From NCBI GenBank assembly GCA_006969625.1, contig CP030885.1, positions 1,798,001 to 1,862,000 on the forward strand: 64,000 bases of DNA, read 5' to 3'. The DNA is from Rhodospirillaceae bacterium. Its GTDB lineage: Bacteria > Pseudomonadota > Alphaproteobacteria > Kiloniellales > DSM-21159. Within the stretch, counting starts at the first letter, position 1. Every line of letters begins with the position of its first letter. Shown here piece by piece: positions 25,369-35,263 of this stretch. The notes under the pieces are model-generated. The model did no database searches. It had not been told where the DNA came from and saw only the letters and a list, made by a program, of their open reading frames with translations. A program made the translations under genes and the position numbers.

Positions 25369-25391
25369 GGGCCGAGGCGAAGCCTCAGCCC
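25369..25391. terminator. Hairpin between convergent genes, possible bidirectional terminator
   Basis: GGGCCGAGGC and GCCTCAGCCC form a 10-position stem with one mismatch and a GAA loop. It sits between the convergent EamA gene and the minus-strand RtcB-like fragment, overlapping the latter's stop. There is no long T tract, so confidence is limited. Confidence 0.35.
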
Positions 25392-25624
25392 TTGATGCAA
25401 ACGAGGGGGCGGAGCGCCGTCGCGCGGCGGGCCAGGCCCGCCAGTTCCGTGGCCTCCGTCGGCGCCGCCACGTCCTTGTAGGCCGCCGGGGCCTCCTCCG
25501 CGATGCCGCTCGTGGCCGTTGCCAAGGCCATCTCCTTCAGAAACTCGGCGCCGCTCGGCAGCGGCTCGAAGCTTCCCGCGCCAGCCGTGATTCCCGCTGG
25601 GGCGTCTCCGGCTGGCTCCGCCAT
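25385..25624 (-). pseudogene. Short ORF ending in an RtcB-like C-terminal tail (probable remnant)
   Basis: A 79-residue frame. Its last 40 or so residues, EEAPAAYKDVAAPTEATELAG and LARRATALRPLVCIKG, closely resemble the extreme C-terminus of RtcB RNA ligases (the AYKDVDxVV...LRPxVxxKG tail), while the first 40 residues do not. Full RtcB is about 400 residues or more and its metal and GTP-binding parts are absent. It follows the acyl carrier protein gene by 10 nt on the same strand, with a GAGG about 10 nt before the ATG. It could therefore be transcribed with the operon and may make a small protein. I read it as a degenerate remnant; a novel small protein is the alternative. Confidence 0.45.
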
Positions 25625-25634
25625 TCGCTTCGCC

Positions 25635-25883
25635 TCAGCTCCGCGCGACCAGATAGCGGATCGCGTCGTTCAGGGTGAGCAGCTTCGGGTAGTCGATCTC
25701 GGGGATCGCGATCCCCAGGCGCTGGTGCAGGGCGATCATCAGGTTCAGGTGATCCATCGAGTCGATGTCCATCTCGTCGCGCAGGTCGCCGTCCGGATCG
25801 ATGGTGTCGAGTTCGACCTCCGGCGCGATTCGGCCCAGCTCCTCCACCAGGACGCTACGGATCTGTTCTTCGCTCAGGCTCAT
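25635..25883 (-). CDS. Stand-alone acyl carrier protein
   Basis: An 82-residue acidic four-helix carrier protein. The phosphopantetheine attachment site is S42 in EMDIDSMDHLNLMIALHQRLGIAIPE, with DSMD in place of the usual DSLD. The frame is open far upstream, but that is an out-of-frame reading of the E2 gene; the ATG overlaps the E2 stop (ATGA). Housekeeping AcpP sits in the fab cluster, so this is a dedicated carrier. Its place at the end of a synthetase plus 2-oxoacid dehydrogenase operon suggests that it receives or carries an acyl group linked to that pathway. That role is inference. Confidence 0.85.
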   Translation of the reverse strand: MSLSEEQIRSVLVEELGRIAPEVELDTIDPDGDLRDEMDIDSMDHLNLMIALHQRLGIAIPEIDYPKLLTLNDAIRYLVARS

Positions 25884-27163
25884 AGGGACTGCGGCTCCTG
25901 CAGCAGGCTCGCGAGGGTGCGGAGGAACAGGCCGCCGCGGTGCCCGTCGGCGACGCGGTGATCGGCCGCCAGCGAGATGCTGACGGCCGGTCGCACGACC
26001 GGCGCTCCCTCGACCGCTAGGACAGTCTCGGTGACCCGACCGAAACCGATCAGGGCGACCTGTGGCGGATAGATGATCCCGAACAGCGTCTCCACGCCGC
26101 GGTCCCCAAGGCTGGAGACCGTGACCGTCGGGTCGGTCAGCTCGGACGAGCGCAGCCCGCCGCCGCGAACCCGCGCGACCAGATCGCGCATGCGCGCCAT
26201 CAGCGCATCGAGACTCAGGCGGTCGCAGTCGTGGATCGCCGGCGCGATCAGGCCGCCGCCGCGGATTGCCACCGCTGTGCCGATGTGGACGCCGTCGCCC
26301 GGCCGGGCGCTGCCGTCCTCGAAGGTGCCGTTGAACACCGAATGCTCCAGCAGCGCCTTCGCCGTCGCCTTGAGAAACAGCGCGCCCATCAGCATGCGCT
26401 CGTCCGGCGGACGCGCCGCGTTGGTCTCGGCGAGCCAATCGGCGGCGGCCTTCAGGTCGACCTGGGTGGCCACGTAGAAATGCGGGATCTCCCGCTTGGA
26501 ACGGGCCATGGCGGCGGCGATCGCCTTGCGCATCTCCGCAAGGTCGAGGCCGCGGGCGCGCCCGGCTTCTGGCGCCCGCCGCTCCGGCGTCGGCGCCTGG
26601 CGCTCGGCCTCGCGCGCACGCCGGACGTCGGCGCTGACGACGGCGTCTTCGGGGCCACTGCCGGTCAGGGCCGCGAGATCCATGCCGAAGCGCTGCGCCA
26701 GGCGCCGGGCGGCCGGCGAGGCGCGCACACGTTCCGCGGCGCGCGACGGCGGTGCTGCTTCGACGGCGGCCGGCGCGGGTGATGGCACAGCCGGCTGGGG
26801 CACGCCCTCCGGAGCGGGCGGCGCAGCCGTCGGTTGGGATACGCGCTCGGGGGCGGGCGCAGGGGCGGGCTCGGGCGTCGGCGCAGGCGCGCCGCTGGGC
26901 GGCGGTGCGGCGGCCGCGGCGGCCGCTGCCGGTTCCTCCAGGCTGAGGATCGGCGCACCGACCGGGACGGTCTGACCCTCGGCGACCTCCAGCCGCCCCA
27001 CCGTGCCGCCCTCGAAGGCCTCGATCTCGATCGCGCCCTTCTGGGTTTCGACGACGGCGATGACGTCGCCGCGCGCGATCCTGTCGCCGGGCGCGACCAG
27101 CCACTCGGCCAAGCGGCCGCTTTCCATGTCGGCGCCGAGCGAGGGCATGCGGATCTCGCCCAT
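25880..27163 (-). CDS. Dihydrolipoamide acyltransferase (E2) of a 2-oxoacid dehydrogenase complex
   Basis: 427 residues in the normal E2 order. The lipoyl domain covers 1-78, with the lipoylated Lys in VETQKGAIEIEAFEGG. An Ala/Pro-rich linker runs from about 79 to 140. The peripheral-subunit-binding domain (RASPAARRLAQRFGMDLAALTGSGPEDAVVSADV) is followed by a second linker and the catalytic domain from about 205. The catalytic motif is DHRVADGHRGG near residue 403 (HxxxDG). A Gln replaces the usual Asp just before the lipoyl Lys, as in acetoin- and pyruvate-type E2 variants. Overlaps and order give an operon acyl-CoA synthetase-E1alpha-E1beta-E2-ACP. No E3 gene is nearby, so a shared E3 is expected. 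Confidence 0.9.
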   Translation of the reverse strand: MGEIRMPSLGADMESGRLAEWLVAPGDRIARGDVIAVVETQKGAIEIEAFEGGTVGRLEVAEGQTVPVGAPILSLEEPAAAAAAAAPPPSGAPAPTPEPAPAPAPERVSQPTAAPPAPEGVPQPAVPSPAPAAVEAAPPSRAAERVRASPAARRLAQRFGMDLAALTGSGPEDAVVSADVRRAREAERQAPTPERRAPEAGRARGLDLAEMRKAIAAAMARSKREIPHFYVATQVDLKAAADWLAETNAARPPDERMLMGALFLKATAKALLEHSVFNGTFEDGSARPGDGVHIGTAVAIRGGGLIAPAIHDCDRLSLDALMARMRDLVARVRGGGLRSSELTDPTVTVSSLGDRGVETLFGIIYPPQVALIGFGRVTETVLAVEGAPVVRPAVSISLAADHRVADGHRGGLFLRTLASLLQEPQSL

Positions 27164-27172
27164 GCCGCGGCC

Positions 27173-28159
27173 TCAGCGCCCCAGCGTCCGCTTCGCGGCG
27201 GCGACGATTTCCGGCACCTGCGGCAACGACGCCTGTTCCAGGTGCGCCGGGTAGGGGACCGGAACCTCGACGCCGCAGACCCGTTCGATCGGCGCGTCCA
27301 GCTCCCAGAAGACCTCCTCCATCAGCCTGGTGGAGATCTCGGCCGAGATGCCGCCGGAGCGCCAGCCTTCGTCGACGACCACCGCCCGGCGGGTCTTGGC
27401 GACGCTGGCAGCGATGGTCGCGGTGTCCAGCGGGCGCAGCACGCGCAGGTCGACCACTTCGGCCGAGATCGCCGCCATGGCGAGCTCCTCTGCCGCATCG
27501 AGCGCCTTGAACAGCGAGCCGCCGTAGGCGAGCAAGGTGACGTCGCTGCCCTCGCGGCGCACCGCGGCCTTGACGATCTCCACCGGACCGGCCTCCGGCG
27601 ACAGCGTGCCGCTTCGGTTGTACAGCAGCACGTGCTCGAAGATCAGGACCGGGTCGGGATCCTCCAGCGCGGTCCACAGCATGCCGCGCGCATCCTCCAG
27701 GGTCGCCGGCGTCAGCACCTTGAGCCCGGGGATGTGGGCGTACCAGCCCTCCATGGAATGAGAGTGCTGGGCGGCGAGCTGGCGGCCGGCGCCGGTCGCC
27801 ATGCGGATGACCAGGGGGACGTTGAAGGCCCCCCCGGACATGTGCAGCAGAGTGGCGGCGTTGTTGACGATCTGGTCGAGCGCCAGGAAGCTGAAGTTGA
27901 CCGTCATGATCTCGACGATCGGGCGCATGCCGGCGATCGCCGCGCCGATCCCGGCGCCGGTGAAGCCGGCTTCGGACAGCGGGGTATCGCGGATCCGCTC
28001 CTCGCCGAACTCGGCGAGCAGGCCCTTGGAGACGGCATAGCAGCCGCCGTAGTGGCCGACGTCCTCGCCCATCAGAAAGACCCGCGGGTCGCGCTGCAGG
28101 GCCTCGCGGATGGCCTCACGCAGGCATTCGCGATAGGTGGTCTCGCGCATCCCGCTCAT
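27173..28159 (-). CDS. 2-oxoacid dehydrogenase E1 component, beta subunit
   Basis: A 328-residue thiamine-diphosphate enzyme beta subunit. Characteristic segments are [99 protein letters not shown], and the transketolase C-terminal domain with [36 protein letters not shown]. The start at 28159 (ATG) overlaps the E1alpha stop by ATGA. Substrate (pyruvate, acetoin or branched-chain acid) cannot be fixed from sequence; the overall look is nearest the pyruvate/acetoin type. Confidence 0.91.
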   Translation of the reverse strand: MSGMRETTYRECLREAIREALQRDPRVFLMGEDVGHYGGCYAVSKGLLAEFGEERIRDTPLSEAGFTGAGIGAAIAGMRPIVEIMTVNFSFLALDQIVNNAATLLHMSGGAFNVPLVIRMATGAGRQLAAQHSHSMEGWYAHIPGLKVLTPATLEDARGMLWTALEDPDPVLIFEHVLLYNRSGTLSPEAGPVEIVKAAVRREGSDVTLLAYGGSLFKALDAAEELAMAAISAEVVDLRVLRPLDTATIAASVAKTRRAVVVDEGWRSGGISAEISTRLMEEVFWELDAPIERVCGVEVPVPYPAHLEQASLPQVPEIVAAAKRTLGR

Positions 28160-29195
28160 CGGCGCCGCGCCGCCGCGCTGTGCACGAAACGGGTCAGGTC
28201 TTCGACCGGCTCCCAGGTGCCGGCCTCGGCGAAGGCGACGGCCTCGGCGACCTCCGCCTCGATGCGCGAGTCGATCTCCTCCAGGTCCTGGGCGTGCAAC
28301 GCACCGCTCTCCTCCAGCCAGCCGCGCAGCCGCGCGATCGGGTCCTTGGCGCGCCACTGCTCGACCTCCGCCTTGTCACGATAGAGCTGGGCATCGAACA
28401 TCGAATGGGCGCGGAAGCGATAGGTCGCGGCCTCGAGGAACTGCGGACCGCCGCCGGCGCGGATGGCATGGGCGGCGCTGCGGGCAGCGGCCTCGACGGC
28501 GACCACGTCCATGCCGTCGACCGCTGCGGCCGGCACCCGATAGCTCTCCGCCTTCTTGGCGATCGCGGTCTCCGACTCGCTGTACCGCAGCGCTGTCCCC
28601 ATGGCGTATTGGTTGTTCTCGCAGACGAAGAGCACCGGCAGCTTCCAGAGGGCGGCGAGGTTCAGGCTCTCGTGGAAGGTGCCTTCCGCCGCCGCGCCCT
28701 CGCCGAAGAAGCAGGCGGCGAGGCCCGGCTCGCCGCGCATCCGCTTGGCCAGGCCGATGCCGACCGCCAGCGGCAGGCCGCCGCCGACGATGGCGTTGCC
28801 GCCAAGGAAGTTGTGCGCCCGGTCGAAGATGTGCATGGAGCCGCCGCGTCCGCGGCTGGACCCTTCGGCCTTGCCGAACATCTCCGCCATGATTTCCGGC
28901 ATCGGCACGCCACGGGCCAGCGCATGGCCATGCTCTCGGTAGGTGGCCACGACCCAGTCGTCCGGCCCGAGTGCGCGCATCGCACCGGCGGCGACCGCCT
29001 CCTCCCCGTCGTAGAGGTGCAGGAAGCCGCGGATCTTTTCGTAGGTGTAGAGCTCCGCGCAGCGGTCCTCGAAGCGGCGGATGCGCAGCATCTGATGCAG
29101 CAGGTCGAGCAGGTGCGCGCGGCTCAGATGCGGCCGGCTGGCGGTGAAGTCCTCGCCGGCCTCGAGCGTCGTCTCCTCGGCCTTCGGTCGTTCGC

Positions 29196-29199
<4 letters not shown>
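28156..29199 (-). CDS. 2-oxoacid dehydrogenase E1 component, alpha subunit
   Basis: A 347-residue ThDP-binding E1alpha. The active-centre entry is [38 protein letters not shown] and [15 protein letters not shown]. The ThDP/Mg motif is [40 protein letters not shown] (GEG ... ENN). The phosphorylation-loop equivalent is [23 protein letters not shown]. The ATG at 29199 overlaps the upstream synthetase stop (ATGA). The long in-frame extension further upstream is a shadow of the synthetase gene. It decarboxylates a 2-oxoacid together with the E1beta encoded next. Confidence 0.91.
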
Positions 29200-30959
<1,760 letters not shown>

Positions 30960-31025
30960 GCGGCGCGTCCCTTGCCGTTAGCGTCGTGCGTAGACCTATG
31001 TTCGGGGAGGAGGACGCCGGCCGTA

Positions 31026-31039
31026 ATGATTTGGGTCAA
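31026..31039 (-). promoter_or_regulatory. FNR/FixK-like box upstream of the acyl-CoA synthetase operon
   Basis: On the minus strand it reads TTGACCCAAATCAT, 13 of 14 positions of TTGAYNNNNRTCAA. Centre to ATG is about 73 nt, so a -41.5 activator position would give a 5' leader of roughly 32 nt. The binding protein is inferred. Confidence 0.45.
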
Positions 31040-31074
31040 AGGCGGCCGGAAGCCTTCGGTCGTATGCACGTTTC

Positions 31075-31290
31075 CTAGGCGGAGATCCCATCGAACTCGG
31101 CAGGGGCCGACCGACTTTGCACGGCGGCGAGATAGCGGTGCCGCCGGGCGCGGGTCATGTCGCAGAGCGTGGTCGCGAAGAAGGCCGTGGCGGCGCTGTC
31201 GCCTCGGGCGGCATGGAACACCACTAGCCGCAGGACCAGCCGGGCGTGGCCAGGCCCACGCTCGTCCCCCGCTATCGCGTCGTGCAGCAT
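31075..31290 (-). CDS. Small hypothetical protein (71 aa)
   Basis: No family recognised. An ATG at 31290 is preceded by GGTGAGG at 6 nt. Third codon positions are mostly G or C like those of real genes here. The predicted protein, MLHDAIAGDERGPGHARLVL and onward, is mostly helical and rich in Arg and Ala, without membrane segment or metal motif. It lies on the minus strand between the two FNR-like boxes, upstream of and co-directional with the acyl-CoA synthetase operon (about 115 nt gap). It may be a genuine small gene or a chance frame. Confidence 0.4.
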   Translation of the reverse strand: MLHDAIAGDERGPGHARLVLRLVVFHAARGDSAATAFFATTLCDMTRARRHRYLAAVQSRSAPAEFDGISA

Positions 31291-31351
31291 CTTGTGCCTC
31301 ACCCTGTTCCCCCGGATCGGCCCAGCATGCGCCTGCGGGTGGACGCCGACG

Positions 31352-31365
31352 TTGACCTAGGTCAG
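31352..31365 (+). promoter_or_regulatory. FNR/FixK-like box upstream of hupT
   Basis: TTGACCTAGGTCAG matches 13 of 14 positions of TTGAYNNNNRTCAA. The inner 12 nt (TGACCTAGGTCA) are a perfect palindrome. The centre is about 83 nt before the hupT ATG, so a -41.5 site would give a leader of about 42 nt. This suggests oxygen-linked expression of the H2 sensor; the regulator is inferred. Confidence 0.45.
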
Positions 31366-31441
31366 ACAACGGGAAACCGCTCAAGCGCGGGTGGCGCCGG
31401 TTTGCCTTGATGTTCGGCCGAAGGCGCGCGAGGCTGAGCGC

Positions 31442-32764
31442 ATGACGAGGGAGAGTGCCCAGCCGATCCGCGGCCCTCAGGTCTCCGAGGATACCTGGGT
31501 CGAGGTGCTGCGCTCGGTCGACCAGACCTACCAGGAACTGGTCGAACACCAGGTCGAGCTGGAAGAGCGCAACGCCGAATTGGAGGGCATCCGCGCCTTC
31601 ATGGCCTCCGTCCTGGGCGCGATGACCGACGTGCTGTTGGTCTGCGGTCCGGAGGGCCAAATCCTGGAGGTCAACCGCGCATTCCTGCAGCTCTCCGGAC
31701 AGCCGCGCGAGGCGGTGCGCGGCATCCAGCTCGTCGAGCTGTTCGACCCCAGCGAGCGCGACGCGCTGCGGCGGGACCTGCACGTGCTGCGGGGGGGCGG
31801 CGTGGTGGCGACCGTCGAGCGACAGCTCTGCGTCGCCGCGGGCACGACGCCGCTCGACCTCAGCGCAACCGCCAGGCGGGACAAGCGCGGCCGCTTCATT
31901 GGGGCGGTCCTGATCGGCCGTCCGGTCGGCGAACTGCGCCGTGCCTACAAAGAAATGGAGGCCAGCCACCGCGCGCTCAAGGAAGCCCAGACGCAGCTCG
32001 TCCGCTCCGAGAAGCTGGCCTCGCTCGGCCGCCTGCTGGCCGGCGTCGCGCACGAGCTCAACAACCCGATCAGCTTCGTCTACGGCAACGCCCACGCCCT
32101 GGAGCGCTACACCGCCAAGTTCGAAACCTACTTCGAGCGCGTCGAGGCGGGGGCCAGTCGCGACGACCTGATGGCGCTACGCCAGGAGCTGAAGCTGGAC
32201 CGCGCCGTGCGGCAGCTCCGCAGCGCGGTGTCCGGTGCCCTCGAGGGGGCGGAGCGGGTGCGCGACATCGTCGAGTCGTTGCGCCGCCTGTCGGCCGAGG
32301 GCACGGGCCAGATCGAGACCTTCGACCTGGCGGAGACATCTAAGATCGCCGCTCAGTGGGTCATCAAGGGCCGCTCCGCCGACGTGCCGCTGACCGTGCA
32401 GGCGGAGGACGCCGTGTTGGCGCGTGGGCGGCCGGGGCACATCCAGCAGGTGGTGATGAACCTGATTCAGAACGCCCTCGACGCCATGGAGGGCGTCGCC
32501 CAGCCCTGCATCGCCCTCAGCGTGCGGGGGGAAGGGGAGCGGGCGGTTCTGGAGGTCGGCGACTGCGGTCCCGGCGTGCCGGAGGACGTCAGCCTGCGCA
32601 TTTTCGATCCCTTCTTCACCACCAAGCCCGTCGGCAAGGGCACGGGCCTGGGCCTGTCGATCAGCTACAAGATCGTGGAGGAGAACGACGGCACGCTGTC
32701 GGTCGCCAACCGCCCGGAGGGCGGCGCGGTGTTCCGGCTGACGTTGCCGCTTGGAGACGCCTGA
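31442..32764 (+). CDS. hupT: Hydrogen-signalling sensor histidine kinase HupT
   Basis: A 440-residue soluble kinase with no transmembrane helix. It has an N-terminal coiled coil (about 20-55), a PAS domain (about 58-165, LGAMTDVLLVCGPEGQILEVNRAFLQLSGQ), a second coiled segment, an H-box with H204 in LLAGVAHELNNPISFVYGN, and the N/G boxes VVMNLIQNALDAM, DCGPGVPE and GKGTGLGLSISYKIVEEN. In Rhodobacter-type systems HupT phosphorylates HupR when H2 is absent, and H2 sensed by HupUV blocks this. The immediately following hupU and hupV support the assignment. The ATG is at 31442; its stop overlaps the hupU start by one base (TGATG). Confidence 0.92.
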   Translation: MTRESAQPIRGPQVSEDTWVEVLRSVDQTYQELVEHQVELEERNAELEGIRAFMASVLGAMTDVLLVCGPEGQILEVNRAFLQLSGQPREAVRGIQLVELFDPSERDALRRDLHVLRGGGVVATVERQLCVAAGTTPLDLSATARRDKRGRFIGAVLIGRPVGELRRAYKEMEASHRALKEAQTQLVRSEKLASLGRLLAGVAHELNNPISFVYGNAHALERYTAKFETYFERVEAGASRDDLMALRQELKLDRAVRQLRSAVSGALEGAERVRDIVESLRRLSAEGTGQIETFDLAETSKIAAQWVIKGRSADVPLTVQAEDAVLARGRPGHIQQVVMNLIQNALDAMEGVAQPCIALSVRGEGERAVLEVGDCGPGVPEDVSLRIFDPFFTTKPVGKGTGLGLSISYKIVEENDGTLSVANRPEGGAVFRLTLPLGDA

Positions 32765-33768
32765 TGGCCGGATACAACGTCCTTTGGCTGCAGTCGGCCG
32801 GTTGCGGCGGCTGCACCATGTCCCTGCTGTGCGCCGAGAATCCGGGCCTGCTCGAGACCCTGGAGAGCTTCGGGATCGAGCTGCTCTGGCACCCGGCAGT
32901 CAGTGCCGAGACGGGGCCGGAGGCAGCGGCGATCCTGGGCGCTGCGGCGGCCGGCGAGGTGCGGCTGGACGCCCTATGCGTCGAGGGCGCCATCGCGCGC
33001 GGCCCGAACGGCACCGGCCGCTTCCACGTGCTCAGCGGCACCGGCCGCCCGATGCTGGAGTGGGTCCGGGACCTGGCGGCGGTCGCCGAGGACGTGATCG
33101 CCGTCGGCTCGTGCGCGGCCTTCGGCGGCGTGACCGCGGCCGGCGCCAACCCGAGCGATGCGGCCGGCCTGCAGTACGACGGCATGCTGGAAGGCGGGGT
33201 TCTCGGCACCGACTTCCGGGCTCGCTCCGGCCGACCGGTGATCAACGTGGCCGGTTGCCCGACGCACCCCAACTGGGTGACCGAGACCCTGATGCTGCTG
33301 GCCTGCGGCGGGTTGGCCGTGGCCGATCTCGACCCCTACCGGCGCCCGCGCTTCTACGCCGACCACCTGGTCCACCACGGCTGTCCGCGCAACGAGTTCT
33401 ACGAGTTCAAGGCGAGCGCCGAGCGGCTGTCCGACATGGGCTGCATGATGGAGCACCTGGGCTGCGTCGGGACCCAGGCGCACGGCGACTGCAACACGCG
33501 GCCCTGGAACGGCGAGGGCTCCTGCACGCGCGGCGGCTATCCCTGCATCAACTGCACGGCGCCGGAGTTCGAGGAGCCGGGGCGCGTCTTCACCGAAACG
33601 CCGAAGGTCGCCGGCGTGCCGGTGGGCCTGCCGACCGACATGCCGAAGGCCTGGTTCATCGCGCTCGCCAGCCTGTCGAAGGCGGCCACCCCGGTGCGCC
33701 TGCGCGAGAATGCCATCGCCGACCACATCGTCACGCCTCCGGCGGTGCGCGACACGACACGTCGATGA
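32764..33768 (+). CDS. hupU: Regulatory [NiFe] hydrogenase small subunit
   Basis: The 334-residue FeS subunit of the H2-sensing hydrogenase. It begins directly with LWLQSAGCGGCTMSLLCAEN (proximal-cluster CxxC) and has no Tat signal peptide, so the protein is cytoplasmic, as expected of HupU/HoxB. Further cluster ligands are in SCAAFGG, VAGCPTHPNW, DHLVHHGCPRNEFYEFK, MEHLGCVGTQAHGDCNTRPWNGEGSCTRGGYPCINC. It forms the sensor with HupV and communicates with HupT. Its TGA overlaps an ATG that opens a five-codon mini-ORF in front of hupV. Confidence 0.94.
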   Translation: MAGYNVLWLQSAGCGGCTMSLLCAENPGLLETLESFGIELLWHPAVSAETGPEAAAILGAAAAGEVRLDALCVEGAIARGPNGTGRFHVLSGTGRPMLEWVRDLAAVAEDVIAVGSCAAFGGVTAAGANPSDAAGLQYDGMLEGGVLGTDFRARSGRPVINVAGCPTHPNWVTETLMLLACGGLAVADLDPYRRPRFYADHLVHHGCPRNEFYEFKASAERLSDMGCMMEHLGCVGTQAHGDCNTRPWNGEGSCTRGGYPCINCTAPEFEEPGRVFTETPKVAGVPVGLPTDMPKAWFIALASLSKAATPVRLRENAIADHIVTPPAVRDTTRR

Positions 33769-33796
33769 GCGGGCGCAGATGAGCAGGCGCAGATGA
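33765..33796 (+). repeat. 14-nt tandem duplication creating two coupled mini-ORFs between hupU and hupV
   Basis: ATGAGCGGGCGCAG is followed directly by ATGAGCAGGCGCAG and then by ATGAGCGAC, the hupV start. The hupU stop, a five-codon frame (MSGRR), a second five-codon frame (MSRRR) and hupV are linked by three successive ATGA stop/start overlaps. The structure is read directly from the sequence; a function in translational coupling is inference. Confidence 0.75.
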
Positions 33797-35241
33797 GCGA
33801 CCCGACGCGCCTTGTCGCCGGCCCCTTCAACCGGGTCGAGGGCGACCTGGAGATTCGGCTGGACGTCGAGGACGGGCAGGTGAGGGCGGCCTACGCCAAC
33901 TCGCCCCTGTTCCGCGGCTTCGAGCGCATCCTGGCCGGCAAGGATCCGCGCGACGCGCTGACCATCACGCCGCGCATCTGCGGGATCTGCTCGATCAGTC
34001 AGTCGGCGGCGGCGGCGCGGGCCCTGGCCGCCGCGCAGGGGTTGGCGCCGGCCGAGGCGGGCCTGACGGCGGCGGCCCTGATCCACGGGGTGGAGAACCT
34101 GGCCGACCACCTGACCCACTTCGCCCTGTTCTTCATGCCCGACTTCGCCAAGCCGGCCTATGCCGAAGAGCCGTGGCACGCGCGGATGCTCGAGCGCTTC
34201 GCCGCCGGACGCGGCAGCGGCGTCCGCGCCGCCCTGGAGGCGCGCGCCCAGTTGCTCCACGTGATGGGCATCCTGGCCGGCAAATGGCCGCACACCTTGG
34301 CGATCCAGCCGGGCGGCGTGACCAAGGCGCCGGACGCCCGCGACCGAGTGCGCATCCTGGCGACGCTGCGGGCCTTCCGCGGCTATCTCGAGCGCGAGGT
34401 CTTTGCCGGGCCGCTGGAGGCCTTCGCCGAGCTGTCCGATGGCCAGGCACTGGAGAGCTGGCGGCGCGGCGGGCAGGGGGGCGACCTGCGCCTCTTCCTC
34501 GAGGCGGCGCAGGGTGTCGGGCTGGCACAGCTCGGCCGCGGCCCCGCGCGCTTCATGTCGTACGGCGCTTACGAGACGGCGGACGGCCCGCTGTTCGCGC
34601 GCGGCCTCTTCGTCAAGGGTCGCCGGCGGGCCCTGTCGCTCGACGGTCTCGTCGAGGAGACCGCGCATTCCTGGATGCTCGGCGTGCCGGCGCACCCCTA
34701 CGGCGGCAGCACCGTGCCGGACGGCGAGATGGCCGAGCCGGCCTATAGCTGGTGCAAGGCGCCGCGCCTCGACGGCCAGACCGTCGAGGTGGGCGCCCTC
34801 GCCCGGCAGGTGGTCGACGGCCATCCCCTGGCGCTCGACCTGGCGGCGGAGGGGGCGGACGCGCGGGCGCGCGTCGTCGGGCGCCTGCTGGAGGTGGCGC
34901 GCAGCGTGCCGACGCTGGAGGCCTGGACGGCGGCGCTCAAGCCCGGCGAGCCCTACATGCGGCGCGGCGCGCCGGTGAGTGAAGGGCGCGGCGCCGGCCT
35001 GGTCGAGGCGGCGCGCGGCGCGCTCGGCCACTGGCTGGTGGTCGAACGCGGCCGGATCGCCAACTACCAGATCGTCGCGCCGACCACCTGGAACTTCAGT
35101 CCGCGCGATGCGGCCGGCGTGCCCGGCCCCGTCGAACAGGCCCTGGTCGGCGCGCCGGTGCGCCCGGGCGAGACGACGCCGATCGCCGTGCAGCACGTGG
35201 TCCGCAGCTTCGACCCCTGCATGGTCTGCACGGTGCACTGA
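33793..35241 (+). CDS. hupV: Regulatory [NiFe] hydrogenase large subunit
   Basis: A 482-residue active-site subunit of the H2 sensor. The N-terminal nickel motif is ITPRICGICSISQ and the C-terminal one is FDPCMVCTVH. The protein ends exactly at that His, so no cleavable extension exists and no maturation protease is needed, which is diagnostic for regulatory hydrogenases (HupV/HoxC). Other conserved regions are GPFNRVEGDLEIRLDVEDG, KDPRDALTITPRIC and GRGAGLVEAARGALGHWLVVERGRIANYQIVAPTTWNFSPRDAAG. It forms the HupUV sensor with the product of hupU. Confidence 0.95.
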   Translation: MSDPTRLVAGPFNRVEGDLEIRLDVEDGQVRAAYANSPLFRGFERILAGKDPRDALTITPRICGICSISQSAAAARALAAAQGLAPAEAGLTAAALIHGVENLADHLTHFALFFMPDFAKPAYAEEPWHARMLERFAAGRGSGVRAALEARAQLLHVMGILAGKWPHTLAIQPGGVTKAPDARDRVRILATLRAFRGYLEREVFAGPLEAFAELSDGQALESWRRGGQGGDLRLFLEAAQGVGLAQLGRGPARFMSYGAYETADGPLFARGLFVKGRRRALSLDGLVEETAHSWMLGVPAHPYGGSTVPDGEMAEPAYSWCKAPRLDGQTVEVGALARQVVDGHPLALDLAAEGADARARVVGRLLEVARSVPTLEAWTAALKPGEPYMRRGAPVSEGRGAGLVEAARGALGHWLVVERGRIANYQIVAPTTWNFSPRDAAGVPGPVEQALVGAPVRPGETTPIAVQHVVRSFDPCMVCTVH

Positions 35242-35263
35242 GACGACCGGGGAATCCGAGACC

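Larger units (their letters stand above)
30960..31441. other. Divergent regulatory region between the acyl-CoA synthetase operon and hupT
   Basis: 482 nt carrying two FNR/FixK-like boxes (31026-31039 and 31352-31365), each with one mismatch to TTGAYN4RTCAA and each correctly spaced for one of the divergent operons. It also holds a possible small gene at 31075-31290 on the minus strand. No sigma-54 promoter with correct spacing was found for hupT. Confidence 0.6.

Noticed and set aside
25635..27677. A 680-codon minus-strand ORF that could be read as an ACP fused to a long N-terminal protein
   Set aside because: Everything upstream of the ACP is an Arg/Gly-rich out-of-frame reading of the E2 and E1beta genes. 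The ACP has its own ATG overlapping the E2 stop.
31392..31406. TGGCGCCGGTTTGCC upstream of hupT as a sigma-54 promoter
   Set aside because: The GG and GC elements are separated by nine rather than ten bases, and sigma-54 promoters do not tolerate this spacing. Two other consensus positions also mismatch.
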